A stretch of DNA of 64,000 nucleotides from contig JADGHE010000003.1 of NCBI GenBank assembly GCA_019689555.1, forward strand, positions 1 to 64,000, given 5' to 3'. The translations under genes were made by a program, and so were the position numbers. A model generated the notes under the pieces. That model searched no databases and had not been told where the DNA came from. It saw only the letters and a list, made by a program, of their open reading frames with translations. This DNA comes from Variibacter sp. Its GTDB lineage: Bacteria > Pseudomonadota > Alphaproteobacteria > Rhizobiales > Xanthobacteraceae. Shown piece after piece: positions 50,631 to 61,660 of the stretch. Every line of letters begins with the position of its first letter. Position 1 is the first letter of the stretch.

Positions 50631-52211
50631 ATGACCGAACCGGGTCTCTTTCCCTACGACGCCGTGCTCTATCCGGGCCACGCGTTCGATCAGACCCATC
50701 CGGATCGCATGGCGACGATTGCGTCGCTGTTCGGCATGCGACCGGCCCCGCCGTCGCGCTGCCGCGTGCTCGAGCTTGGATGCGGTGCGGGCGCGAACCT
50801 GATCCCGATGGCCTACCAGTGCCCGGGCAGCGAATTCTTAGGCATCGACCGTTCCGCGCCGAGCGTCGCGGGCGGGCGCGCGGACATCGCCGCGCTCGGC
50901 CTCGCGAACATCGCGCTCCGCACCTGCGACATCACGGCGGTCGATGCGAACTTCGGGCGCTTCGATTACATCATCGCGCACGGCGTCTACTCCTGGGTGC
51001 CGCCGGCGGTGCGCGCCAAGATTCTGTCGATCTTCCGCGAGCGCCTCGCGCCACAGGGCGTCGCCTATCTCAGCTTCAACGCCTATCCCGGCTCGCGTTT
51101 GCGCGATCTCGGCCGGCGCATGATGCTGTTTCACGTCCGCGGGCTCGTCGAACCGCTCGCGCAGGCGCGGCAGGGCCGGGCCCTGCTGCGTTTCCTGGCT
51201 GAGGTCAGCGACCCGGACGAGGTCTACGGCGCCGTGCTGCGCGAGGTTGCGGCGCGCGCGCAGGCGAAGCCCGACGCGGTGCTCTTTCATGACGACCTCG
51301 ACGCCCAGGCCACCGCCTTTCTGCTGCACGACGTGGTCGAGGCCGCAGAGCGCGAGACCCTGCAATACCTCTCGGAGGCGACCTTCGCGCACTCGGCGCT
51401 CGGGGCGCCGCCCGAACACGCGCGCGGCCTTCTCGACCGCATCCCTGCCGATCAACTGGTGCTGCGCGAGCAGTATCTGGACTTCCTCGTCGGGCGTTGG
51501 TTCCGGGAGACGCTGTTCTGTCACGCCGACGTCGCGCTCCGGCGCACGATCGACCCGCAAAGCGTGAAGAAGTTCTCCATCGCCGCCGCGGTGCGGCCGC
51601 GATCCGCCGATCCGCGTCCGCACGGCGAAGGGGCGGAGGAGTTCGCGAGCGAGAGCGGCGGCACGATTGCGGTGAGGCGGCCGCTCACCAAGGCGGCGTT
51701 CCTGCATCTCGGCCGCATCTGGCCGCAGGCCATCCGTTTTCCGGCCCTGGTCGAGAGCGCCTCCGCAATTCTTCGCGACGGAGGCGACGGCGCGCTCGCG
51801 GCCGCGCCGGCCGACGTCGAGACGCTCGCGGGCACGCTCTTTCGCGCCTACGGCACGGAGCTGCTTCACCTCCACGTGGAGCCGCCGCGGCTTGCGACGA
51901 CGCTCAGCGAGCGGCCGGCGGCGAGCCGGCTCGCGCGCCGGCAGGCGGAGGCGGGGCCGCTCGTCACCAATCTGCGTCACGTCAACATCACATTGCAGGA
52001 TGCGATCACGCGCCGCTTTCTCACGCTGGCCGACGGCACCCGCACCGTCGACGAGCTTGCGGCGGCCGTCGACCGTCTGCTCGAAGCGCGCGGCCAAAGG
52101 CTCGCGAAAACGGCGAGAACCGCGCCGCCGGCGGCCTCGGGCCTCGCGCCGCGCGCCCGGGCCGAGAATCTGTTGAAGGGGCTCGCCAGGCTTGCGCTCC
52201 TGGAGGCCTGA
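50631..52211 (+). CDS. SAM-dependent methyltransferase with MethyTransf_Reg domain (paralogue 1)
   Basis: The 526-aa protein begins with a class I methyltransferase domain. Motif I is VLELGCGAGANLIPMAYQCP near residues 45-64, then EFLGIDRSAPSVAGGRADIA, and FDYIIAHGVYSWVPPAVRAK near 107-126. The predicted methyltransferase regulatory domain (PF10119) follows at about 215-300, including VLREQYLDFLVGRWFRETLF. The C-terminal third has GPLVTNLRHVNITLQDAITR and FLTLADGTRTVDELAAAVDR, a winged-helix-like module. Substrate unknown. It is followed 75 bp later by a full-length paralogue; the two are probably co-transcribed. Confidence 0.88.
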   Translation: MTEPGLFPYDAVLYPGHAFDQTHPDRMATIASLFGMRPAPPSRCRVLELGCGAGANLIPMAYQCPGSEFLGIDRSAPSVAGGRADIAALGLANIALRTCDITAVDANFGRFDYIIAHGVYSWVPPAVRAKILSIFRERLAPQGVAYLSFNAYPGSRLRDLGRRMMLFHVRGLVEPLAQARQGRALLRFLAEVSDPDEVYGAVLREVAARAQAKPDAVLFHDDLDAQATAFLLHDVVEAAERETLQYLSEATFAHSALGAPPEHARGLLDRIPADQLVLREQYLDFLVGRWFRETLFCHADVALRRTIDPQSVKKFSIAAAVRPRSADPRPHGEGAEEFASESGGTIAVRRPLTKAAFLHLGRIWPQAIRFPALVESASAILRDGGDGALAAAPADVETLAGTLFRAYGTELLHLHVEPPRLATTLSERPAASRLARRQAEAGPLVTNLRHVNITLQDAITRRFLTLADGTRTVDELAAAVDRLLEARGQRLAKTARTAPPAASGLAPRARAENLLKGLARLALLEA

Positions 52212-52286
52212 GACGCGGCGTCGGGGCTCGCACGTCGCAGGCGCGGGCGAAGTTTCACGCGTGCCGTTTGAAAGGCGGGCGGAGCG

Positions 52287-53870
52287 ATGACGGACGGCGC
52301 CGAAAACTCCTACGACCGCGTCGTCCATCCGGGAAACCCGATCGTCGAGACCCAGCCGGACCGCCTCGCGACGGTCGCCGCGCTGTTCGGCATGCGGCCG
52401 GCGCCGGCCTTCCGCTGCCGCGTGCTGGAGCTCGGCTGCGGCCTCGGCGGCAATCTCGTCGCGATGGCCTATCAACGGCCGGACAGCCGCTTCGTCGGCC
52501 TCGACGCGAGCGCGCGCAGCATCGCCATCGGCAACCGTAACATCGCGGAAATCGGGCTCAAAAACGTCGCGCTGCACCACCTCGACATCATGGAGGTCGG
52601 CGACGACTTCGGCGTGTTCGACTATATCATCGCCCACGGCGTCTATTCCTGGGTTCCGTCGGCGGTGCGCGAGCGGCTCCTCGCGCTCGCGAAGGCGCTG
52701 CTCGCCCCTGAGGGCGTGGCCTATGTCAGCTACAACGCCTATCCGGGCGCACACCTGCGCGAGGTCGCGCGCGACATGATGCTGTTCCATGTCCGCGACA
52801 TCGACGACCCGCGCGAGAAGATCGCGCAGGGCTGCGCCTGGCTCAGGTTCGCCGCGGAGGCGATCCCGCAAGGGAACCTGCACGGCCGCATTGTCCGCGA
52901 CCAGCTCCGGCGCGTCGAAGGCATGGCGCAGGAGGTGATCTATCACGACGATCTCGCGCCCGGCGCGACGCCCTTCCTGCTGCACGAGGTTGCGGAGGCG
53001 GCGGCCCGCCACGGGCTGCAATATCTCGGGGACGCGACCTTCGGCGCCTCGCGGCCGGTCGGCCTGCCGGAGGCGGCGGCGCGCCTGATCGCGCAAATTC
53101 CCGAGAGCGATGCGGTGGCGCGCGAGCAGTATAGCGACTTCGTCACCGGGCGCGCGTTCCGCCGCACGCTGCTCTGCCACGACGACGTCGTGCTGAACCG
53201 CAACGGCGCGCGAGGAAGCGTGAAAGGCTTCTGGCTCGCCGCCGATCTGGCCCCGGCGAGCGCATGCTCCGACGGGTTGGCCGACGGCGCAGCCACGTTC
53301 CGCACGCCGCGCGGCGGCGTGCTCGAAACCGATCATCCGCTCGCCAAGGCCGCGCTGGCCCACCTCGGCACCATCTGGCCGCAGGCGATCCGCTTCGCCG
53401 ACCTGCTCGCGCAGGCGATGTCGCGTCTTGCCGCCGCCGGCAAGGAGCCGGACGCCGCCGACGGCGCAGCCGATGCGCTCGCGGGCCTGCTGCTCCAGGC
53501 CTATGCCGCGGGCGCGGTGGAGCTGCACCTGGCGCCGCCGCCGCTCACGACCGTCATCGCCGAGCGGCCGGAGGCGAGCCTTCTTGCACGCAAGCTCGCC
53601 GAGAGCGGGCCGGTGGTCACCAATCTGCGGCACGTCCGGGTGGTGCTGCAGGACGCGATCACGCGCCGGTTCCTGACGCTGGTCGACGGCACCCGCGCCG
53701 TCGATGCGCTGGTGCGCGACCTCAACGCCCAACTCGCGGCGGCGGCGGTGGCAGCCGAGGCCTTCTCCCCGGAGGAGGAGTGCGCGCAGCCTGCGCCCGC
53801 CGCGGTGACGCGCGCGCAAGTCGAGGAAAACCTTCGAATCCTCGCGCGCCTCGCGCTGCTGGTGCGATAG
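52287..53870 (+). CDS. SAM-dependent methyltransferase with MethyTransf_Reg domain (paralogue 2)
   Basis: The 527-aa protein has the same architecture as the preceding gene. Motif I is VLELGCGLGGNLVAMAYQRP, then RFVGLDASARSIAIGNRNIA. The YSW loop FDYIIAHGVYSWVPSAVRER is nearly identical to paralogue 1. The regulatory domain has AREQYSDFVTGRAFRRTLLC near 285, and the C-terminal module GPVVTNLRHVRVVLQDAITR with FLTLVDGTRAVDALVRDLNA. Similarity runs end to end, with most difference in the linker around residues 315-400. This is an old tandem duplication. It ends 43 bp from the convergent ureG. Confidence 0.88.
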   Translation: MTDGAENSYDRVVHPGNPIVETQPDRLATVAALFGMRPAPAFRCRVLELGCGLGGNLVAMAYQRPDSRFVGLDASARSIAIGNRNIAEIGLKNVALHHLDIMEVGDDFGVFDYIIAHGVYSWVPSAVRERLLALAKALLAPEGVAYVSYNAYPGAHLREVARDMMLFHVRDIDDPREKIAQGCAWLRFAAEAIPQGNLHGRIVRDQLRRVEGMAQEVIYHDDLAPGATPFLLHEVAEAAARHGLQYLGDATFGASRPVGLPEAAARLIAQIPESDAVAREQYSDFVTGRAFRRTLLCHDDVVLNRNGARGSVKGFWLAADLAPASACSDGLADGAATFRTPRGGVLETDHPLAKAALAHLGTIWPQAIRFADLLAQAMSRLAAAGKEPDAADGAADALAGLLLQAYAAGAVELHLAPPPLTTVIAERPEASLLARKLAESGPVVTNLRHVRVVLQDAITRRFLTLVDGTRAVDALVRDLNAQLAAAAVAAEAFSPEEECAQPAPAAVTRAQVEENLRILARLALLVR

Positions 53871-53913
53871 CCGGACGCGGATCGCCCGACGAGACGACCC
53901 GCCCGTCCGCCAT

Positions 53914-54561
<648 letters not shown>

Positions 54562-54563
54562 CG

Positions 54564-55259
54564 TCAACTCCGAAACAGCCGTGTGTACTGCGTCTCGTGC
54601 CGCATGCTGGCGATGTCGGCGCGGATCGTGGCGCTGCCCACCTCCTCGAGCGGCGTTCCCTGCGCGCGCGCCCCCGTGGCGGCGACGACCGGCGCGAGCG
54701 CCGCGAGCACCTTCTGGCCGGCCGTCTGCCCAAGCGGAACGAGCCGCACGCCGGCCGAGACGAGGTTCGCGGCGAGCGCCTGCAGATAGGCGCCGAGCGC
54801 CGGATCGAGACCGATGCCGTGGCCGGCGCTCGCCGCCGCGACCGCCACCGGATAGGCGACCGGCCCGTCCCAGGCCGTCGCCAGCCGGTCGAGCGCAGCG
54901 CACGGCCAGGCCTCGCGCGTCGCCTCCAGGAAGGCGCGGCCCTGCGCGGTCGTCTCCAGGTGGCGCTCGCGGGACGGCGCGAGCGCCGCCGCCAGCTCGG
55001 CGACGCCGGCGAGCTTCGCCTCGCCGCCGCTCTCGACCGCGCGATAGGCGTGAACGAACAACACCGCGTCGCAGAAGCCGCTCCCCTCCGCGATCACCGC
55101 CGCAAGCCAGCGCCGCAGCGTTTCAGCATCGCAGATGTCGCCCGCCTCGACGGCCCATTCGACGCCGCTCGAATACGAGAAAGCGCCGACGGGATAGGAC
55201 GGCGAGAGCCACGCCATCAGCTTGTAGAGCGCGGGCGGATCGGGCGGACGCCGGGTCAC
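54564..55259 (-). CDS. ureF: Urease accessory protein UreF
   Basis: The 231-aa all-helical protein acts with UreD and UreG in nickel insertion. Family marks are [20 protein letters not shown] near residues 13-32, [20 protein letters not shown], and [20 protein letters not shown] near 103. [20 protein letters not shown] lies near 138 and the end is [20 protein letters not shown] with [10 protein letters not shown]. The start is GTG (complement of 55257-55259), overlapping the ureE stop codon. Confidence 0.96.
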   Translation of the reverse strand: MTRRPPDPPALYKLMAWLSPSYPVGAFSYSSGVEWAVEAGDICDAETLRRWLAAVIAEGSGFCDAVLFVHAYRAVESGGEAKLAGVAELAAALAPSRERHLETTAQGRAFLEATREAWPCAALDRLATAWDGPVAYPVAVAAASAGHGIGLDPALGAYLQALAANLVSAGVRLVPLGQTAGQKVLAALAPVVAATGARAQGTPLEEVGSATIRADIASMRHETQYTRLFRS

Positions 55260-55807
55260 GGCTCCTCCCCATCACGGCCATGATGCGGGTGGGCATGAGG
55301 ATGCGCGTGGGAATGGCCGTGCGCGTGATCGTGGCCCGCGTGGCCGTGGCCATGCGCGGCGAGCTGGCCGATCGCCTGGCCGTAGGCGCCCGGCTCGGGG
55401 TCGAACGGCGCCTCCCGCGGGGTGACGCGCGCGCCGAGATGCACGAGCATTGCTTCCAGCACGTGGTCGCGGCGGATGCGCAGCGTCTCGCCGACGATCT
55501 GCACCTCCGTATGGCGGTTTCCGAGGTGCCAGGCGAGCCGCGCGAGCTCCGTCGCGTTCTCCGCCTCGATGTCGAGCACCGGCTCCGGCTTGCCGGCGAC
55601 CAGCACGATCGCGCCGTCCTCGAGCACGAGGCCGTCGCCGTCGCGCAACGCCACCGCCTGCGGCAGATCGAGCAGGAAGGTCGTGCCGTTCTCGCCGGTG
55701 AGCACGATGCGGCGGCGATGGCGCTCGTCCGCGCCGAGCGTCACGCGGTCGATTACGCGGGCCGGATCGACCCCGCTTGCGCGCACGAAAGACGAGGAGC
55801 GGAGCAT
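55256..55807 (-). CDS. ureE: Urease accessory protein UreE with histidine-rich tail
   Basis: The 183-aa nickel metallochaperone has an N-terminal domain with VIDRVTLGADERHRRRIVLT. The Ni-binding domain has ATELARLAWHLGNRHTEVQI near residue 90 (GNRHxxxQ) and LRIRRDHVLEAMLVHLGARV. The last 35 residues contain 13 histidines, spaced as H-x-H repeats (AAHGHGHAGHDHAHGHSHAH at 147-166, then [14 protein letters not shown]). Such tails store nickel. ATG 55805-55807, 8 bp after the ureC stop; its stop overlaps the ureF start. Confidence 0.96.
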   Translation of the reverse strand: MLRSSSFVRASGVDPARVIDRVTLGADERHRRRIVLTGENGTTFLLDLPQAVALRDGDGLVLEDGAIVLVAGKPEPVLDIEAENATELARLAWHLGNRHTEVQIVGETLRIRRDHVLEAMLVHLGARVTPREAPFDPEPGAYGQAIGQLAAHGHGHAGHDHAHGHSHAHPHAHPHHGRDGEEP

Positions 55808-55815
55808 GCCCGAGC

Positions 55816-57531
<1,716 letters not shown>

Positions 57532-57543
57532 GCGCGCCCTCTC

Positions 57544-57894
57544 CTAAAGACTGCGGCCGTCGAACGTCTTGACCGGCAGCGCTTCGACGTCGACGCCGTC
57601 GAGGCAGCGGACGTTGATCGCGACCATCTCGACGCCGTCGGGCCCCCGGCCGCGGGCGAACGACTGAATGCCGCAGGTCGCGCAGAACAGGTGGTGAATG
57701 ACGTGCCTGTTGAACTGATAGTCGGTCAGCGCGTCCTCGCCGGACAGGAGCTTGAAGCGTTCCGCCGGCGAGAAGGCGAGCAGCGAGCCCAACCGGCCGC
57801 AGCGCGAGCAGTTGCAGGATATCACCTCGCCGAGCGCGAGCGCGACCTCGTAGCGGACCCGCCCGCACTGGCAGCCGCCGGTATAGGTTTGCAT
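57544..57894 (-). CDS. GFA (glutathione-dependent formaldehyde-activating)-family zinc protein, inside the urease operon
   Basis: The 116-aa GFA-fold protein (PF04828) has three paired-cysteine metal motifs: GGCQCGRVRYEVALALGEVI near residues 7-26, ISCNCSRCGRLGSLLAFSPA near 26-45, and LFCATCGIQSFARGRGPDGV near 78-97. These are the Cys sets that bind zinc in this family. The fold is shared with formaldehyde-activating enzyme and CENP-V-like proteins; function of most bacterial members is unknown. It sits with 18 bp to ureB and 12 bp to ureC, fully within the operon. It is not a known urease component, so a role in Ni/Zn or glutathione-adduct handling is speculation. Confidence 0.88.
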   Translation of the reverse strand: MQTYTGGCQCGRVRYEVALALGEVISCNCSRCGRLGSLLAFSPAERFKLLSGEDALTDYQFNRHVIHHLFCATCGIQSFARGRGPDGVEMVAINVRCLDGVDVEALPVKTFDGRSL

Positions 57895-57912
57895 CGGGGC
57901 GTCTCCCTTCTC

Positions 57913-58251
57913 TCAATCCGCCGGCCGCTCCTGCCGCGCCGGCCCGTCCAATTGTCCCATCACATTCTGGCGAAAACCGTAGATCGTGCGGCGCCCCGAA
58001 AGCGGAACGAGCGTCACGGTGCGGCTCTGCCCCGGCTCGAAGCGCACGGCGGTGCCGGCGGCGATGTCGAGCCGCATGCCGCGCGCCTTCTCGCGATCAA
58101 ACCTCAGCGCCGGGTTGGTTTCGAAGAAATGATAATGGCTGCCGACCTGGATGGGCCGGTCGCCGGTGTTGGCGACCTCGAGCGTCACGGTCTTGCGCCC
58201 CGCGTTGAGGACGATCTCGCCTGCGCGCGGGATGATCTCGCCGGGAATCAT
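57913..58251 (-). CDS. ureB: Urease subunit beta
   Basis: The 112-aa structural subunit begins [20 protein letters not shown]. The conserved core [20 protein letters not shown] lies near residues 35-54, [20 protein letters not shown] near 65-84, and [20 protein letters not shown] near 85-104. The start was chosen as ATG 58249-58251; the upstream frame is not urease-like. Together with UreA and UreC it forms the (ABC)3 holoenzyme. Confidence 0.98.
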   Translation of the reverse strand: MIPGEIIPRAGEIVLNAGRKTVTLEVANTGDRPIQVGSHYHFFETNPALRFDREKARGMRLDIAAGTAVRFEPGQSRTVTLVPLSGRRTIYGFRQNVMGQLDGPARQERPAD

Positions 58252-58261
58252 GCGCGCCTCC

Positions 58262-58849
58262 TCACGCGGCCAGCACCATGACGAGTCCCGCCGCCGCGAT
58301 GCCGGCGCCGAGGGCGCGCGCAAGCAGCGGGCGCGCGAGGGCAAGCGCGCGCCGCCCGGCTGCGACGCCCGCGCCGTGCAGCAGCGCGGTCGCAAGCATC
58401 AGGCCGGCGAGATAAGCGGGCGCAGCGCCGCCCTCCGCCCCGTGCGCCTGCCCGTGGACGAGCGCTGACAGCGCGATCAGCGCCCCGCCGAGCACCAGCG
58501 GCGCCCGCGCGGCGGCGGCGGTCAGCGCCCCCAAAGCCGCCACGGAGCCGGCGATCGCCGGCTCGACGAGCGGCACAAGGATCCCACACGCGGCGGCCAC
58601 GGCCGCGCCCGCCATCGCGGCGACGAAGATCGCGGGAAAGACGAGCGGCCGCAGGCCGCCCGCCAGCGCCGCCCACAATCCCACCGCGAAGGCCGCGAGC
58701 AGATGGTCGAGCCCGCTCAGCGGGTGGGCGGCGCCCGCCGCGAACGTCGCGACATGGCCTGCGCCCCCATGGGCGGACGCGATCGCCGGGCCGAGAGCCA
58801 CGAAAAGAACGGAAGGTCCAAGACAGCGCAGAAATCGCATGATGCGCAC
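58262..58849 (-). CDS. ureJ: HupE/UreJ-family membrane protein (nickel uptake)
   Basis: The 195-aa integral membrane protein has a signal-like start, [20 protein letters not shown], then about six hydrophobic helices. The metal motif [20 protein letters not shown] near residues 41-60 is the HupE/UreJ signature (HPxxGxDH), repeated in weaker form by [13 protein letters not shown] near 128. It probably imports Ni(2+) for urease. The start is GTG (58847-58849) or ATG three codons in. It lies between ureA and ureB, 1 bp before and 10 bp after, a position known in several Hyphomicrobiales. Confidence 0.92.
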   Translation of the reverse strand: MRIMRFLRCLGPSVLFVALGPAIASAHGGAGHVATFAAGAAHPLSGLDHLLAAFAVGLWAALAGGLRPLVFPAIFVAAMAGAAVAAACGILVPLVEPAIAGSVAALGALTAAAARAPLVLGGALIALSALVHGQAHGAEGGAAPAYLAGLMLATALLHGAGVAAGRRALALARPLLARALGAGIAAAGLVMVLAA

Positions 58850-58850
58850 C

Positions 58851-59153
58851 TCAACGAATGGGATCGTGCACGGTGACGAGCTTTGTGCCGTCGGGGAACG
58901 TGGCCTCGACCTGCACGTCGCGGATCATCTCCGCCACGCCCTCCATCACCTGGGCGCGGGTGAGGACGTGGGCGCCGGCCTCCATCAGCTCGGCGACCGT
59001 GCGCCCGTCGCGCGCGCCTTCGAGGATGAAGTCGGAGATGAGCGCCACCGCTTCCGGATGGTTGAGCTTGACGCCGCGTTCGAGCCGTCGGCGCGCGACC
59101 ATCGCGGCCATGGCGATCAACAGCTTGTCCTTCTCGCGCGGAGTAAGATGCAT
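58851..59153 (-). CDS. ureA: Urease subunit gamma
   Basis: The 100-aa structural subunit is [20 protein letters not shown] followed by [20 protein letters not shown]. The conserved helix [20 protein letters not shown] and [20 protein letters not shown] carry the subunit interface, and the end is [18 protein letters not shown]. Length 100 is exact for the family. ATG 59151-59153, 10 bp after the ureD stop. Confidence 0.99.
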   Translation of the reverse strand: MHLTPREKDKLLIAMAAMVARRRLERGVKLNHPEAVALISDFILEGARDGRTVAELMEAGAHVLTRAQVMEGVAEMIRDVQVEATFPDGTKLVTVHDPIR

Positions 59154-59163
59154 CGCCTCTTCC

Positions 59164-60120
59164 TCACATGACCCAGAGCCGCGGCACCGGCACGCCGAGC
59201 GCGGACAGGAGCACGGCCATGTCGGCGCGCAGCGCGGCGCCCGCCGCGGCGACGAGGCGCGCGACGCACAGGCCGTTCCAGGAGGAAACCCCCATTTCGC
59301 CCGCGAGCCGGCCCGAAACGGCGCGCATCGCCTCGACGTCCCCCTCGCCGCCCGGCGCCATGACGACCGTCGCCATCGCAATGCCGCCGCGCGCGATCGC
59401 TGCCTCGCCGAGCTTGCGCGCGATCGCGCCTTCGAGCCTGAGCGTGTCCGCGAAGACGAGGCGGCCGGCCCGGCGCACCCGCCAGCGGTCCACGAGGCGC
59501 CCCGTCTCGACGGTTTCGCCCATCGCGGCGCGGCCGAAGACGACCGCCTCCGCGAGGACGAGGCGCGCGCCTTCGCTCAAGTTCACGTCGATGGTGCGCT
59601 CGAACCGCGCCGCCTCGAAGACGATCGTCTCCTGCGGAAGCCAGGCGAGGCGGGCGCCGGCGCTGAGCGTGAGCCGCACGGCCATCCGCGCCGCGGCCCC
59701 GGGCGAGCGATAGACCTTCTCCGCCGCTGCGGTCGTGACCGTGACCGCGGCATCAAGGCCGAGCGCAAGGTCGAAGCCGAAGCGGTCCCCGCCCGCGACG
59801 CCGCCTGCGGTGTTGACCAGCACGGCTTCGAGCGCGCGGGGAGCGGCGTTGGGAAAGCGCACGCGCAGCGCGCCTTCCTCGCGCAGGCGGCGGGGCCGCG
59901 TCACGCCGCCCTCTGCCGCGACCGCGAGCGCGACGTGGGCGCGCACGCGGTTCGCGGCGAACACCGCGTCGCCCTCCAGGGTCGGCGCGGCGTCCCCCGC
60001 GCGTGTGCCCGCTGGCGCAAGGCCCGCGCGGCCCGGCGCCGGACCCGGGTCAAGCCGGGACGGCAGCACGTCCAGCCCTCCACCCGGCGCCTCGCAGCAA
60101 CGGCCCGCCCGCTCCCTCAT
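59164..60120 (-). CDS. ureD: Urease accessory protein UreD
   Basis: The 318-aa scaffold binds apo-urease with UreF and UreG. Conserved segments are [20 protein letters not shown] near residue 113 (the NTAGGLxGGD motif), [20 protein letters not shown] near 145, and [20 protein letters not shown] near 168-187. [20 protein letters not shown] lies near 212. The N-terminal 45 residues up to [10 protein letters not shown] are unconserved, so the true start could be later than ATG 60118-60120. It lies 8 bp after urtE, linking urea transport and urease in one transcript. Confidence 0.95.
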   Translation of the reverse strand: MRERAGRCCEAPGGGLDVLPSRLDPGPAPGRAGLAPAGTRAGDAAPTLEGDAVFAANRVRAHVALAVAAEGGVTRPRRLREEGALRVRFPNAAPRALEAVLVNTAGGVAGGDRFGFDLALGLDAAVTVTTAAAEKVYRSPGAAARMAVRLTLSAGARLAWLPQETIVFEAARFERTIDVNLSEGARLVLAEAVVFGRAAMGETVETGRLVDRWRVRRAGRLVFADTLRLEGAIARKLGEAAIARGGIAMATVVMAPGGEGDVEAMRAVSGRLAGEMGVSSWNGLCVARLVAAAGAALRADMAVLLSALGVPVPRLWVM

Positions 60121-60128
60121 GGCCCGCC

Positions 60129-60824
60129 TCACAGCGCGAGCGCGCGCCGCAGCGCGCCTTCGTCCATGTCGTCGGTGCCGCAGGCATAGACGACGGCGCC
60201 GCGGTCCATGACCACGAAGCGGTCGCCGAGCGCACGGGCGAAATCGAAATACTGCTCCACCAGCACGATCGCCATCCGGGCGCTGTCGCGCAGATAGGCA
60301 ATGGCGCGGCCGATATCCTTGATGATCGACGGCTGGATGCCTTCCGTCGGCTCGTCGAGCAGCAGGAGGCGCGGGCGCATCACCAGCGCGCGCCCGATCG
60401 CGAGTTGCTGCTGCTGCCCGCCGGAGAGGTCGCCGCCGCGCCGGCGCAACATGTCCTTGAGGACGGGAAAGAGGTCGAAGACCTCGCGCGGGATGGAGCG
60501 CTCCGCGCGGCGCAAGGGGGCAAGGCCGGTCGCGAGGTTCTCCTCCACCGTGAGCAGCGGGAAGATGTCGCGGCCCTGCGGCACATAGGCGATGCCGCGC
60601 CGCGCGCGCTCGTGCGGGGGAAGCCGCGTGATGTCCGCGCCGTTCCACGTCACGCGCCCGCGGCTCACGGGCTGGTGGCCGGCGAGCGCGCGCAAAAGGC
60701 TCGTCTTGCCGACGCCGTTGCGGCCCATCACGCAGGTGATCTTGCCCTCCTCGGCGGTGAGCGAGACCGCGCGCAGCGCCTGCGCCGCGCCGTAATGCAG
60801 GTCGATGGCGCTTGCTTCGAGCAT
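60129..60824 (-). CDS. urtE: Urea ABC transporter ATP-binding subunit UrtE
   Basis: The 231-aa ATPase has Walker A CVMGRNGVGKTSLLRALAGH near residues 32-51, the family-typical YVPQGRDIFPLLTVEENLAT near 88, signature RRGGDLSGGQQQQLAIGRAL near 127-146, and Walker B RLLLLDEPTEGIQPSIIKDI. The wording GRNGVGKT and PTEGIQPSIIKDI separates UrtE from LivF. ATG 60822-60824. The C terminus ends DEGALRRALAL. It is 8 bp upstream of ureD and 77 bp after urtD. Confidence 0.96.
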   Translation of the reverse strand: MLEASAIDLHYGAAQALRAVSLTAEEGKITCVMGRNGVGKTSLLRALAGHQPVSRGRVTWNGADITRLPPHERARRGIAYVPQGRDIFPLLTVEENLATGLAPLRRAERSIPREVFDLFPVLKDMLRRRGGDLSGGQQQQLAIGRALVMRPRLLLLDEPTEGIQPSIIKDIGRAIAYLRDSARMAIVLVEQYFDFARALGDRFVVMDRGAVVYACGTDDMDEGALRRALAL

Positions 60825-60901
60825 CACACGCCTCCTTTCCGCTCGCCGCCTGAGGAGAGAGAAGAAGATTCCAGCCGCTGCGCGACGCTCCCCATCTTTC
60901 G

Positions 60902-61654
60902 TCACCGCCCCAGATAGACCTCGATCACGCGCGGGTCGGCCGAAACCTGGTCGAGCGATCCTTCGGCGAGCACGGAGCCTTCGTGCAGCACGGTGACCTT
61001 GACGCCCAGCTCCCGCACGAAGGCCATGTCGTGCTCGACCACGACGACGCTGCGCTCCCGATTGATCTCGCGCAGAAGCTCCACGGTCTGCATCGTCTCG
61101 GCATCCGTCATGCCGGCGACTGGCTCGTCGACGAGCAGGAGCTTCGGCTCCTGCGCAAGCAGCATGCCGATCTCCAGCCACTGCTTCTGCCCGTGCGAGA
61201 GGCTGCCGGCGGGGCGCGTGCGGAACGGCAGCAGCCGCGTGATTTCGAGGATGCGCGCAATGCGCGCCTGCTCCTCGCCGCTGTCGCGCCAGAAGAGCGT
61301 GGCGCGCACCGTGCGGTCGCCCTTGAGCGCGAGGCGCAGATTGTCCTCGACGCTGTGGCTCTCGAAAACGGTGGGCTTCTGGAACTTGCGGCCGATGCCG
61401 AGCGCGGCGATCTCCGCCTCGTCGAGCCGGGTGAGGTCGTGAATGCCGTCGAAATAGACGTCGCCCTTGTCCGGGCGGGTCTTGCCGGTGACGATGTCCA
61501 TCATCGTCGTCTTGCCGGCGCCGTTCGGCCCGATGATCGCGCGCATCTCGCCGGGTTCGATCGCCAGCGAGAGGTTGTTGATGGCGCGAAACCCGTCGAA
61601 CGTGACGGTCACGCCGTCGAGATAGAGCAGGGCCGGGGTCGTGCGCGGCTCCAT
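60902..61654 (-). CDS. urtD: Urea ABC transporter ATP-binding subunit UrtD
   Basis: The 250-aa ATPase begins with YLDGVTVTFDGFRAINNLSL, which is UrtD-like. Walker A is IIGPNGAGKTTMMDIVTGKT near residues 39-58, followed by DLTRLDEAEIAALGIGRKFQ with KPTVFESHSVEDNLRLALKG (the UrtD loop). The signature is PAGSLSHGQKQWLEIGMLLA near 152 (LSHGQ), and Walker B is PKLLLVDEPVAGMTDAETMQ. The altered signature LSHGQ is normal for UrtD. ATG 61652-61654, 6 bp after the urtC stop. Confidence 0.97.
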   Translation of the reverse strand: MEPRTTPALLYLDGVTVTFDGFRAINNLSLAIEPGEMRAIIGPNGAGKTTMMDIVTGKTRPDKGDVYFDGIHDLTRLDEAEIAALGIGRKFQKPTVFESHSVEDNLRLALKGDRTVRATLFWRDSGEEQARIARILEITRLLPFRTRPAGSLSHGQKQWLEIGMLLAQEPKLLLVDEPVAGMTDAETMQTVELLREINRERSVVVVEHDMAFVRELGVKVTVLHEGSVLAEGSLDQVSADPRVIEVYLGR

Positions 61655-61660
61655 GGTCTT

